Assembly: GCA_001600495.1 (NCBI GenBank)
Contig: BCKE01000031.1
Location: 211,535 to 275,534 of the forward strand
Direction: 5' to 3'
DNA length: 64,000 nt
DNA from: Pilasporangium apinafurcum
Taxonomy: Eukaryota > Oomycota > Peronosporomycetes > Pythiales > Pythiaceae
Made by a program: the position numbers and the translations under genes. Shown here one piece after another: positions 34,119 to 44,129 of the stretch. Within the stretch, counting starts at the first letter, position 1. Each line of letters begins with the position of its first letter. The notes under the pieces were generated by a model. The model did not search any database and was not told the origin of the DNA. It saw nothing but the letters and a program-made list of their open reading frames with translations.

Positions 34119-36230
34119 CTACATTCGAAAACTGATAATCGCGACATCTCCGCTCGAGACACATGCTGAGATGAGATCGCCCTGTTTGTTCCAATTTACT
34201 TCGTAAATATCCCCATTGGCTTGATACGTCTTCACCAAACTCCCATCCTATTCACATTCGCACGGTTAGATCATGAGCGACAGAATCACGGCCATTATTA
34301 GGCACAATGTGACTACAGGCATACCTTGAGAGACCAGACGTTGACAATTCCTCCTATTGCTCCGCTACCCATTGTGCCACTAGCCAAGAATTCTCCATTC
34401 GGACTATATGCAACACCATACACTGGATATCTACACAATCAACAAAATGCAGTTGTTAGATAAAACAATGGTGGTGAAATAGCTCAACCAGATAGAAGCA
34501 TTCACGACGTACTGGTGCTCAAACGTTCTACAACATGTACCGGCCTCTACATCCCACACTTTGACTGTACCATCAAACGATGCACTCGCTAGTGTTTGTG
34601 GACCATTCGGGAATGCTGTTCCAGGACCAGTACAACTCCAACGGATCGTGTACACTTCCTTCGTATGTTCTTGCAAGTTGTGGACCAACATCTCGCTGCC
34701 ATCTGGTACAACGGCATTGTCTACTTCCATCTTTTCAGATGTGCCATTGTCGGCTGAATCTGATGACGCTGATGATGACTGTAACTTTTTTGTTGGATCC
34801 CATATCTTGACCGTGTAATCGTCCGAACAGGACGCCAACAATCGTCCTGATGGATCCCACTTCACCGAGTTAATAGCATCCGTGTGGCCACGCAGAATCA
34901 CATCAGCTTGAGTTTCGCCCACGCGCGTGATGCAAATTTTCATATCCGATGAGCACGTTGCAAACGTTGTATCGTCTTTCCAAGAGGCGTCCAAGATTGG
35001 ATCTAAATACGCAATCAGTAAGCGTCAATAAAGTGGCTCTTTATCTTTCAACTTACGTCCATCACCAACCTTCATGTAGTTTAAGTTGCTGCCGCTTAGT
35101 CTCTGTCGTCGTATTCCAAATCGCTACTGTTTTGTCAAAACTGGCGCTGAGGAGGAACGTACTGGACTTGCTCCACCGTGCGGCAAACACCGGACCATTG
35201 TGGTACTGAAACGTATGTTGCAACTCTCCACCGGGACTCCAAATTCGTGTTTTCCCATTGTACGTGCCTGATGCTAGCAACGATCCGTCATGCTACACTC
35301 AAAAAGACAAAAAGTGTCAGCTTCTGCCACTCACCCCACCAGAACCAACCGAGAGAGAGAGAGCCATACATTCCACTCAAGCGTTGTGACATCCTTGTGT
35401 GGCCCCATGCCGTGATGCAGCACCGTCGGTACTGGCGCCAGTGTCTTCTCTTTGTCGATGGCCAACTCGCTCGGTATGTCCCAAATCCGTGCGGTGGAAT
35501 CGCTCGATCCAGAGACCAAAACGTTCTTCAGCGGATGCCACAGACACGCGTACACCTCCTTCTCATGACCACTCAGCAGCACGAGTGACTCTTTGTCGAA
35601 TTTCTCCACGCCGTTTACTTCTGTGACTTGTGAAAACATACACACCAGTTAGTCTCCTTCTTTCCTCTTTATAACACATCAAGCACGTACCTTTGGCAGC
35701 ATCGACGGCATCGGGGGATCCCTCAACCCTGCGTTTCCGTTTATTGGATGCTTTGAATCCTAAGCTTTTGGCACTACTACTCGCGGATTGTGCCACTCGA
35801 CAAATATGCGGACTCAGCAGCGAGAACTCGCCGTCGCACTCGCGTTCCGTGCCATCCTAATCACCTGACGCTGTTAATCTCTCTGTATATCAACACTTGT
35901 TGGTTCTGCCTGCCCGCCATACCTCATTAATATGTGCTTCGATGCCCACGTACTGCAACCCTTTCTGGATGAACGACACCAGCGCACCTGGTGGCAACTC
36001 CGCACTGATCACACTTGACTTTGCCAGTTGACTTTCGTACGCAAACGTGAACGCCGAGTGCATGAAGCCTATCATATCATACGCACACAATATACTCACG
36101 AGATCAATTTTTCTCTCCTCTATTACTCTTTCATGGAAAATCACAGAGCCCAACTGGGGCGGTTTTAGTTACCAGACTCTTGCAGATAGCGATAGACGAG
36201 AAAATTGACCTCATCCGACGTGATGGCCAT
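34119..36230 (-). CDS. TBL1XR1: TBL1/TBL1XR1-type LisH-WD40 corepressor subunit, 8 exons, 524 aa
   Basis: Exons are 36230-36173, 36068-35923, 35856-35691, 35626-35370, 35292-35070, 35002-34513, 34430-34325 and 34247-34119. The N-terminus has a LisH motif ([20 protein letters not shown]), then the conserved F-box-like segment (GALVSFIQKGLQYVGIEAH), a basic NLS-like stretch (ASNKRKRRVEG), and about seven to eight WD40 repeats (HEKEVYACLWHPLKNVLVSG, STARIWDI, SASFDKTVAIWN, HTDAINSVKWDPSGRLLASC, YTVKIWDP, SFDGTVKVWDVEAG). TBL1 proteins are scaffold subunits of HDAC3-type transcriptional corepressor complexes in the nucleus. An acidic Ser-rich insertion sits between the later WD repeats. Exon 5 ends in an unusual GTTGGT donor. 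The length matches animal TBL1 (about 515-525 aa). Confidence 0.93.
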
Positions 36231-36747
36231 GGCGGTCGGTAGACAATATACCACAGCAGTAGTAGCAGCGGTCGTCGGCAGCGCCAGCAAAACCACTCAG
36301 AGAGAGAAAGAGGCGGATGAATCTCCGCCCAGCTGCTTCTACTGTTCAATTCCTTCCTCTAACAGCGGCGGCTTCTTGGTTATTATGACTGCCGCACTAA
36401 TCTAATAACGCCATAATAAAACCTTAATTGCAGCACGCCCCCCTTCCCAAACAGAACCTCAGCATGTGAGGTTTTTTAATGATGTTTTTACTGGAGAGGA
36501 GCAGCCACTTTTGCTGTTGCTACTTCACGGCGATCGCAAATTGATGACGAGAAGCTACGATGAAGAAGCTTTGACGGTATTAGCAAGGAGAATTCCTGTG
36601 GATACATGGAGGAGACGGCTATATCTACATTACTCGATTCATGAACAGATGAAGGGAGTACAGACGTGTTATTACGTTCTGCTATCTACCAATCCCACAG
36701 TGGGATCTAAGGAGTACTAACATAGTATCTTCCTCCTTCTCACCATC
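36231..36747. other. Upstream region of the TBL1-like gene with a small open frame
   Basis: About 520 bp 5' of the TBL1-like gene and 3' of the RMDN1-like gene. On the plus strand a frame runs open from a possible splice acceptor near 36433 to a stop at 36720 (84-95 codons; FFNDVFTGEEQPLL, RRIPVDTWRRRLYLHYSIHE). It lacks its own ATG, and I could not join it convincingly to the ATG-bearing frame at 36205-36405. It may be a small divergent gene or chance. Confidence 0.3.
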
Positions 36748-37594
36748 CTAGAGTTTCTTAAGCAATGCAGTGGCTTCTTCCTGCGCGGTCTGGTCTTCCT
36801 CGGTCTTGACGGGCACTGCGAGCGCCTTCTCTGTCCATTCCTTGGCACTGGCCCAGTTCTTCATCTTGTAGTAGACTTGCGCGATCAAGAGCGTGTTCTT
36901 CTTCCATGAGCCACTTGAGAGATCATCTGACTTCAACAGAAAGTCGAGCGCTTCCTGGTAGGATGACTCTGGTGGTGTACCGAAGAGTACAGCAGCAGCC
37001 TTACGCTCCAACCATGAGAGATCGGCGATAGCAACGCACCAGCGGCCAAGCAGATGGTACGTCGTTGGGTTTGTTGGATTCAGTTCGATCGATTTCTCCC
37101 AGTGACCTTTGATGATGAACGAGTTGGCGATCGACACCTTGGAGCCTTCATAGTCACCAATGGAAGAGAGAATGATGCCGAACCTGAACACGGACAGAGA
37201 ATGTTTAGAAATTACTCGTACTGGCTTGTGTAAGAGTGTTGCTCTACGCTCGTATTACCAGTTGTGCACTTGGGAATCATCTTCGGTAATGTCCAGTCCT
37301 TTCTGGATGATGTCACGCGCATAGTACGTGAGTTCTTTTTTCTCATCGGTTGGTGTTGCCTTCAAATTGGCCACATCATAAGCGGCTCGTGCCAGTCGCC
37401 AAATCACGCCCACATCCTCCGGATGCGCTAATAAAACACAACAGAAGATCAGTACCTTAGATAGATAAGCAGATACTAGTAAACCTACGAGCCTTACCAG
37501 CGTGTGTCTCTCGGAGCGTTTGCAGCAACGCGCGGCGGTCGTAGTCCGCATTGTCGTAAAGTTCTTGGGCTTTGATAGCTTCAGCGGATTCCAT
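36748..37594 (-). CDS. RMDN1: RMDN1-like TPR protein (regulator of microtubule dynamics), 3 exons, 233 aa or longer
   Basis: Exons are 37594-37498, 37427-37259 and 37183-36748. The product follows RMDN1: AHPEDVGVIWRLARAAYDV, YARDIIQKGLDI, GDYEGSKVSIANSFIIKGHW, KSIELNPTNPTTYHLLGRWC, AVLFGTPPESSYQEALDFLL and NTLLIAQVYYKMKNWASAKEW, made of TPR-like helix pairs. Family members sit at mitochondria or membrane contact sites and touch microtubules. The N-terminus is unresolved. Upstream of the ATG used (MESAEAIKAQ) the frame stays open to about 37822 and encodes a basic Arg-rich leader plus a hydrophobic stretch (RTLALLLSVGAFTSGSIAF), which looks like a targeting signal and membrane anchor but has no ATG of its own. 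An upstream exon or a non-AUG start is likely. Confidence 0.85.
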
Positions 37595-37822
37595 TTTCCT
37601 TGGTGCAGAGAACGCAATTGATCCAGAAGTGAATGCGCCAACTGATAACAGAAGCGCGAGTGTGCGTGTGGTGACTGAAGTCAAAGCCGCAGCCGTTTCT
37701 TCGCGTGCAGTTGAGGAGGCGAAACGTAAAATGGCAACACGGTGTTGACTCCAGCGGCGAGTGAGTTGAAGTTGGGGAGGAGGGACGACTGTCGGATGTT
37801 TAGGCCATGTTGCTGCCTTCAA

Positions 37823-38268
37823 GGCACGGCATGAGAGCGGAAAAACGGCACCTACACATATTCATGGAGGTTAATCCATTGTTGCTGCTTATGTTTCTAT
37901 CATATCCACACACATACAGAGAGCAATCTACGTTCACGTACGCATCTTCCTCTTGGGAATCTCTCCGAGTGTGTGCCTTAAAAAGGTAGAAAGGATCGCT
38001 GAGAAATAGGATCCAGCACTAAATTAGAGATAGTGACTTGGATTTGTATAGTGTCCTAAATATAAGATCTAAACTACCGACCTTGAAAATACGAGATTCC
38101 GACGTGCACTCATGACACAAATGAGTCATGTGCAGCGTTTGAACTTCCGAACGTCGGCTTGACAGATGACAACGATGGTTGCTAAATGCAATCCCACTTA
38201 CAGTTATGCATTCATTTCCATATACGCTAACTCTTTTACCAACTCCTTCTTCCCTAGTTCATTTCTGC
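37823..38268. other. Intergenic, probable promoter of the RMDN1-like gene
   Basis: About 450 bp between the RMDN1-like 5' end and the ECT 3' end, both on the minus strand. It may include an unrecognised first exon of the RMDN1-like gene (an ATG near 37867 on the minus strand followed by a GTAGGT that could be a donor). Nothing else is recognisable. Confidence 0.35.
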
Positions 38269-39910
38269 TCAAGTCGATTGGTTATTGCGCGCCTTACTAT
38301 ACCGATCCGCGTAGTATTCCTCTTCAGTCTTCATCTTGCTCACAAACTTCTTCTCAAACCGCTCGCGATTGTCGTTGATCCGTGCAACAATATCATTCAC
38401 ATCCAGTGTGCTGGGGCTTTGAATGACCTTGAAAATGCCTTCTTCACGTGCGTACTTGTAATGCTCCTCCAATGAAAATCCTGGAAGATGGTCTTGGTCA
38501 CGATGTGAGCCATGGACGACGACCGACAGGTTGAGCGATGCAATCATCTCCTTCGTGACAACCCAAGGTGCATCAATTAGCACGTCATCGACAAATTTGC
38601 ATCCAAGGACACTGAGCACACGCTCGTGAAGGTTCATGATCGGGAAGTTGAGCCCACGATGAGCGTTTACAACGCTATCATTGTGCACGCCTACGATCAA
38701 ATACGTTCCTTCTTGCTTAGCAAGTTTCAGGATCTCCACATGGCCTGCGTGGAACATGTCGAAAGCACCGTCGATGTACACGACCTTGTCCGTCTTTTTC
38801 GGCTCGTGATTACCCACAGAAAATAGTCGCAGCATGCGGTTCGTCGTGAGGAATTTGGATGGCCGTTCCAGAGCTAATTTCAGCTTTGATGACAGTTGGC
38901 CGTTGCCGTACACGTCGTGGGTGTGATGAGTCTTGTGCATGACTAGCATTCGACCGAGAATGTCGCTTGTGGAAACGCCTTCTGTGCGAGGAATCGTGCG
39001 GTACTTGCCGAGCTTCTGTGCCGATTCGTACACATCCTTGCCATCGACAATGCATGGATCGTCGCCATGCACCACGTAGTCAATGTTGTGCTGCAAATAT
39101 ACGACAACATAATGAGTTATGAGCTTCAGTGGGCAACACAGTAAACTTATTCCATACCTTTTTGATCATGCGTTGCAAGTACTCTTCGTTCATGATGTAC
39201 GGGCAATGCGGTTCGACCACATCAACAAATTTGCACCCATCCACCGACGCAATACGTTCCTCTGCATTTCACAGCATACAAATCCAATGTTAGTTTCACA
39301 AATCAAAAAGACACGCATAACCACTATTTGCACAAATGCAAACATACCATTATTGAGAACAGGAGGGGCGCCTTTGCAAGCAGTAATGGACTCATCATCG
39401 TTCACACCCACAACCAAGAACGTGCCGAGTGCACGTGCTTGACGGAAGGCGTTCATATGGCCATAGTGCATCATATCAAATGCGCCATCCATCCAGATAC
39501 GAATTTGCTTCTTGGATTTTCTCGTGTTCACGGCTTCCTCTTCTTCCATCTACAAATATCAACTCAAAATTGAATTCTATACGCGAATGCATTCTCCTTT
39601 CCCCTTAGAATGTATGTACCTCCGCCATCTTCTCCTGCAGCTCTTGCACTTTCGAGTACGCTCGATCCAGTTCTTCCTGCAGAATTTGTCTACGACGACG
39701 ATGGCGCTTCCCAAAAAGCACAAAATATGCCAGCATCGTGAAGATACCAGTCGCAAACGCGATCGCGAGTCGTTCAGCGTCGGGATACGGTTTTGGACAT
39801 CCCCAGCGCTCGAGGAACGCGTGCACGTGTTCCATAATCTCGTTGGCAGTATCGGAATGCAGCAGGGAGTGGAAGTACTCCACTACCTGCGTTGCTAGTG
39901 CCTCCGACAT
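38269..39910 (-). CDS. PCYT2: Ethanolamine-phosphate cytidylyltransferase with N-terminal membrane anchor, 4 exons, 472 aa
   Basis: Exons are 39910-39620, 39549-39348, 39261-39158 and 39090-38269. Two CTP-transferase domains are visible: the first has IWMDGAFDMMHYGHMNAFRQA (HYGH nucleotide-binding motif), CKFVDVVEPHCPY and RTEGVSTSDILGRML; the second has VYIDGAFDMFHAGHVEILKLA and VVHGSHRDQDHLPG. The enzyme makes CDP-ethanolamine from CTP and phosphoethanolamine, the rate-setting step of the CDP-ethanolamine (Kennedy) route to phosphatidylethanolamine. Exon 1 adds a hydrophobic span (AERLAIAFATGIFTMLAYFV) and a basic coiled coil (KRHRRRRQILQEELDRAY), which should tether it to a membrane, as in plant PECT1. 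Exon 2 begins exactly with ATG at the acceptor, so a soluble form could arise from an internal start. Confidence 0.94.
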
Positions 39911-40380
39911 GCTTCCTTTCGCAGTAAAACTTATACAATGGTCTTCGTCTTCCTCCTCTCTGTGCGCAAGAGAGAGTTTGCTCAGCAGCTCTTTTTTGGC
40001 TTCAGCTCCGCCCCTCAACGGATCCAGAAAGCGTAACCCTGACACGCGTTTACATGTAACTCCGTAACCGTACCCTTTTTCCTTCTGTGACGGATCTTCT
40101 AAATTAATATACCTCTTATAACGAATAGCACAGTCAGTCCCATTGAACGCTAAGCTCACCCAAGTATATATATTTATATATGCGGTATTTTATTATAAAT
40201 ATGTAGGGAAGATTAGCGCAATAAATTTTTAATGCATGGTTGTTTGGAGATTGGTGGAAGCGAGGAGCTCCAGTGATTTGGGACAGAGGAGGATGGTTTG
40301 TTCGCGGCCATTTTCCAACTCTAAGCGCAAGTCTCCACATCATTGTTGTTGGTTAAAGCGACTGCGTTGGTTCAGCAAAC
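39911..40380. promoter_or_regulatory. Divergent promoter region of ECT and ribosomal P0 genes
   Basis: About 470 bp between divergent genes. The half next to ECT is an open minus-strand frame (to 40159) that reads like 5' UTR or possible extra N-terminus. The half next to P0 has an AT-rich core near 40160-40235 and then a GC-richer leader ending in CAAACATGGG at the P0 start. It should be a strong promoter, because P0 is a ribosomal protein gene. Confidence 0.45.
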
Positions 40381-41337
40381 ATGGGTCTCTCTCAGGAACG
40401 TAAGCAAGAATACTTCGGCAAGCTTGAACTCTTGCTCGAAAACTACACCCGCATCTTCTTGGTTGGTGTCGATAATGTCGGCTCGAACCAGATGCAGCAA
40501 ATCCGTATGGCGCTTCGCAGCAAGGCTGAAGTGTTGATGGGCAAGAACACCTTGATGCGCAAGGTGTTCAACACTTTCATCAAGAAGAACCCTGGTCACC
40601 CACTTGAACAATTTGTCCCATTGCTCAAGGGCAATGTCGGTTTCGTGTTCACCAACGCGGACTTGAACGAAGTGCGTGAAGTCTTGGAATCGAACAAGGT
40701 CCCTGCCCCTGCTCGTGTCGGTTCGATTGCCCCAATCGATGTTGTTGTGCCTCCTGGACCAACTGGCTGTGACCCTGGTCAGACTTCTTTCTTCCAGGCC
40801 TTGCAAATCTCTACCAAGATTCAAAAGGGTCAGATTGAAATCACCAACGAAGTGCTTTTGACCAAGAAGGGCGACAAGGTCGGTAACTCCGAAGCTGCGC
40901 TCCTCCAAAAGCTTAACATCAAGCCGTTCTCGTACGGTCTGGTGATCCAAACTGTCTACGACAACGGCTCGCTCTTTGACCCTGCCGTTTTGGACTTGAC
41001 CGAAGACGACTTGTGCGCCAAGTTTGTCGCTGGTCTGCGCAATGTGGCTGCTGTCTCGCTCGAAATCGGCTTCCCAACCCTGGCGTCGATTCCTCACTCG
41101 GTTGCCAACGCCTTCAAGACCCTTGTGGCTGTGGCTGTCGAATGCGAGACCTTCTCGTTCGCTAAGGCTGAGCCTTACAAGGCGTTCTTGGCTGACCCAT
41201 CGGCCTTCGCCGTTGCCGCTGCCCCTGCTGCCGGCGGTGCTGCCCCAGCTGAAGCCAAGAAGGAAGAAGTTGAAGAAGAAGAAGAAGCGGATCTTGGCGG
41301 TGGCATGGACATGTTCGGTGGTGGCGCTGACTACTAA
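40381..41337 (+). CDS. RPLP0: 60S acidic ribosomal protein P0 (uL10), 318 aa
   Basis: A single exon with the full family sequence: QERKQEYFGKLELLLENYTR, MRMALRSKAEVLMGKNT-like block (MALRSKAEVLMGKNTLMRKV), KGNVGFVFTN, VPPGPTGCDPGQTSFFQAL, EIGFPTLASIPHSVANAFK, and an Ala-rich hinge followed by the acidic tail ending GGGMDMFGGGADY. P0 binds 28S rRNA and anchors the P1/P2 stalk that recruits elongation factors. Its wobble positions are much richer in G/C (AAG, CTC, GTC, ACC) than those of its neighbours, as expected for a highly expressed gene. No intron is present. Confidence 0.98.
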   Translation: MGLSQERKQEYFGKLELLLENYTRIFLVGVDNVGSNQMQQIRMALRSKAEVLMGKNTLMRKVFNTFIKKNPGHPLEQFVPLLKGNVGFVFTNADLNEVREVLESNKVPAPARVGSIAPIDVVVPPGPTGCDPGQTSFFQALQISTKIQKGQIEITNEVLLTKKGDKVGNSEAALLQKLNIKPFSYGLVIQTVYDNGSLFDPAVLDLTEDDLCAKFVAGLRNVAAVSLEIGFPTLASIPHSVANAFKTLVAVAVECETFSFAKAEPYKAFLADPSAFAVAAAPAAGGAAPAEAKKEEVEEEEEADLGGGMDMFGGGADY

Positions 41338-41897
41338 GTTCATGATGTTTTTTAGACATACTGCGTTTGTGCGGTGTTGTGTTCTAACAAACGTTCTAAT
41401 GACAAGCTGATGTTGCTGAAGATATCAATCCATTTTGTTCATGTGTCATATTTTCCACAGCATCTATAAAGTGTCATCCTAACTGTTGGACTAGTGACGG
41501 CGCTGTATTTGAATCATGTTTATGTTATACCCACTACAAAAAAATAGTGACGGTGCTCTATTCAAAGCAATTTTCACGAAATTTTAGAAAATTGCCGCTC
41601 TCAAATTCAAATTTTCTTTTAATTTTTTGAATCTCGCGCTGGGCATTGACAACAATTGCTCCATTGATATCGAACCAAGTTGTCCAGCCTGGGGCTCTTT
41701 GATGTCTGTGGTGGAGGAGGTTCGTGCTTCCTCCCTCGATGCTTTCTCTCTTACTCTCTTTATTTAGCTTCCTCTGCGTCTATGGAGAGCTCGCTTATTA
41801 ACTCAGCCTTGCCCTGCTCTGTAGTATTATTTAACACTACAAAGGTTATTTCAGCAAGCCTGCTCCACACCTAGAGTGCTGATCCTCATCACCGAGT
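41338..41897. other. Intergenic region after P0 with a degenerate short direct repeat
   Basis: About 560 bp. It contains the P0 3' UTR and two imperfect copies of a TAGTGACGG(C/T)GCT unit near 41492 and 41548, then an AT-rich stretch and a pyrimidine-rich stretch near 41720-41780 that may be part of the promoter of the CXC gene. No gene is seen. Confidence 0.4.
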
Positions 41898-43851
41898 ATG
41901 AATACCGACCTCCAGCCGTCGCCTTCCCCCTCCAGACGCCGCGGATGTAATTGCAAGAAATCGAGCTGCCTTAAATTATACTGCGAGTGTTTCGCGGCCA
42001 ATGGCCGCTGTGGTGATCGTTGCCAGTGCATCGGCTGCAAGAACCGAGAGGTGCGATGGTTGCTCTCTTTCCTTCTCTCTGAATTGTCTTCTTATTTTTC
42101 GATATGTTGATTTCCAACTGCAGCACAATCGACTAGAGATTGCACATGCTATTCAGGCCATCGAAAAACGAACACAAAAAGCTTTTCGCTCACCAATGCC
42201 AGCTGCCAGGAAACTCGAGAATCTGCGAACATGTCCTACTTTTCCAATCAGTAATGACGGCCATTCTCACGGTCCATCAAGCACATCATTTCCCACCGCT
42301 GATAGTATCAAGACAGAGTTTCCATCAGCCAACACAAATCAAATGACTCGAGGGGTATGTGCTTGTCGTGGAGGGATCTGCACAAGTGATTGTGCGTGCC
42401 TCAGTCGCTTCGGAGGCTGTACAGCTAACTGCCCATGCAAAGGCTGTTCCTCCGTACCGGTTCGATGCTGATTGCCTATTGCTGGTGCTAAGATGTGTGA
42501 TGTGCTGACCACGTTTGTGTTGATCTATGGTGCTAAACAGGATAGAATGAAAGGCTGCAGTTGCAAGAAATCATATTGTTTAAAGTTGTACTGCGAATGC
42601 CTCGCCGCTCAACGGATGTGTGACGCTCGATGCAATTGCGAAGGATGCAAGAATCGGCCGGTAAGTATGCTATGAGCTGCTGTTTGGACACCTCCTCGAA
42701 GCTGAATCGATGGAAATTGCTCTACAGGAACATCAAACTGAGCGTGAGCGTGCGATTGCAGCAATTTTAGATCGAAATCCTATGGCGTTCCAACCAAAAG
42801 TAGCCTCTGGTACCAGTCAACATTTGCGCGGATGCAATTGCAGAAAAAGCAGTTGCATGAAAAACTATTGTGAATGCCATCAGGCGGGAGTCCCATGCAC
42901 CTCTCGCTGTGCTTGCCATGTGGGTTTCTCGTATATATTGCCGACAAGTATTAACCGCTCTTTAACTCACTATTACATAAATTCCTTTAGCAATGTCGTA
43001 ACACAGAAACGTTTGTATCGGCCAAGAAAATGCTCGTATTTGCTGCTCCCGAGGAGCGTTCCGATGTACCAAGTCCAGACCAAGCTATGCGCGTGAAACC
43101 AGCCAAACGAATCTACCGAAAGTCATCTTTCGAAGTGCCTCCTAATCTTATGCAGCAGCAGACGCCACAATCGCATCATCACCACCCATTCGCACTGGAA
43201 CTGCTATCGAGAAGCGCTCCACCTGCTCAGAAATCCGACTCCACCACTCCTGCCAAGCGAAATCAAAGAAATGTGTCTGGTTTTCATACGACAGGGCGAT
43301 CGACAGAGCCGAATTTCACGAAGCGAAAGTATACGAAGCTCTCGAATCGACCATCATTTGCAGAACGAATTGAAGAAGCAGCTAACGAGACAGCACTCCC
43401 ACCGGTAGAGACAGCAGTGGCGGCTGGATATGTTAACTCTGCAGAGATAGAACCATCGCTGACGAAATTGTGCCGATCACTGTTGCATGCAGCGATGACT
43501 GTCGATGCAAAAACAGACAACATATCAGGAGCTACTGCAGCAGGGACAGCAAGCACAGAAAAAAATCAAGCGAATGATGCACCTACTGGACGGGATGGAA
43601 TGGTTAGTAACCGCTCTGACGAAGGTGGTCACTTGTCACCACGCACTGAGGATTTGCTGTGTGCAGAAGACATCGATACCACCGACCATTTAGACGAGCC
43701 AGACTGCAAACGAGGCGCAGAAGCTCAAGTGAATCCAAGTGAAATCATTCCCAGTCATACCAGTCTTACTGCCGTACAAGAACGTGCTGTCTTGCAGGAA
43801 TTCAGTGTATGGCTGCGGAACATGACAGCATCAGTATTAGCACCTCAGTAA
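41898..43851 (+). CDS. Tesmin/TSO1/LIN54-type CXC-domain protein with tandem CRC units, 5 exons, 551 aa
   Basis: The exons are 41898-42050, 42124-42453, 42541-42660, 42728-42919 and 42991-43851. Four CXC cysteine clusters occur: CXC1 (about 16-49, [17 protein letters not shown]), CXC2 (about 128-161, [17 protein letters not shown]), CXC3 (about 166-200, [17 protein letters not shown]) and CXC4 (about 235-269, [17 protein letters not shown]). CXC3 and CXC4 are joined by the canonical linker [10 protein letters not shown], so they form a normal CRC DNA-binding unit; CXC1 and CXC2 form a second, diverged unit. The DNA-contacting Tyr is present in 1, 3 and 4 but absent in 2. Family members bind the CHR element and control cell-cycle or developmental genes (DREAM/MuvB complex). 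The C-terminal about 280 residues are Ser/Thr-rich and probably disordered. Confidence 0.9.
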
Positions 43852-44129
43852 TCGAGTTCAAGACTCGAGTTCTGCTGGATGTGCATGATAAATGGTATCA
43901 ACAAACTGACAAAATTATTAGTATCAAGAGCAATTTTGAGCATTATAGTATAGAGATTTGTCATCAATATTAGGATAAATAGAAGTTAGTCATTGACAAA
44001 GTGAATGAACTGCAGAATTCGCTGTGTGAACACACGAATAAGGACTCGTATCCAACAATGTCGCTTTTATTATAATGGATAATTGATTATACCCATAGGA
44101 ATCTGGTACAAAATCATCTCGCTTGGCAT

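Noticed and set aside
40372-41343. 323-codon minus-strand frame opposite ribosomal P0
   Set aside because: Antisense shadow caused by the strong codon bias of P0. The plus-strand frame is an unmistakable P0.
41492-41570. Imperfect TAGTGACGG(C/T)GCT direct repeat after P0
   Set aside because: Only two diverged copies, with no flanking duplication or element structure. Noted, but not treated as mobile DNA.
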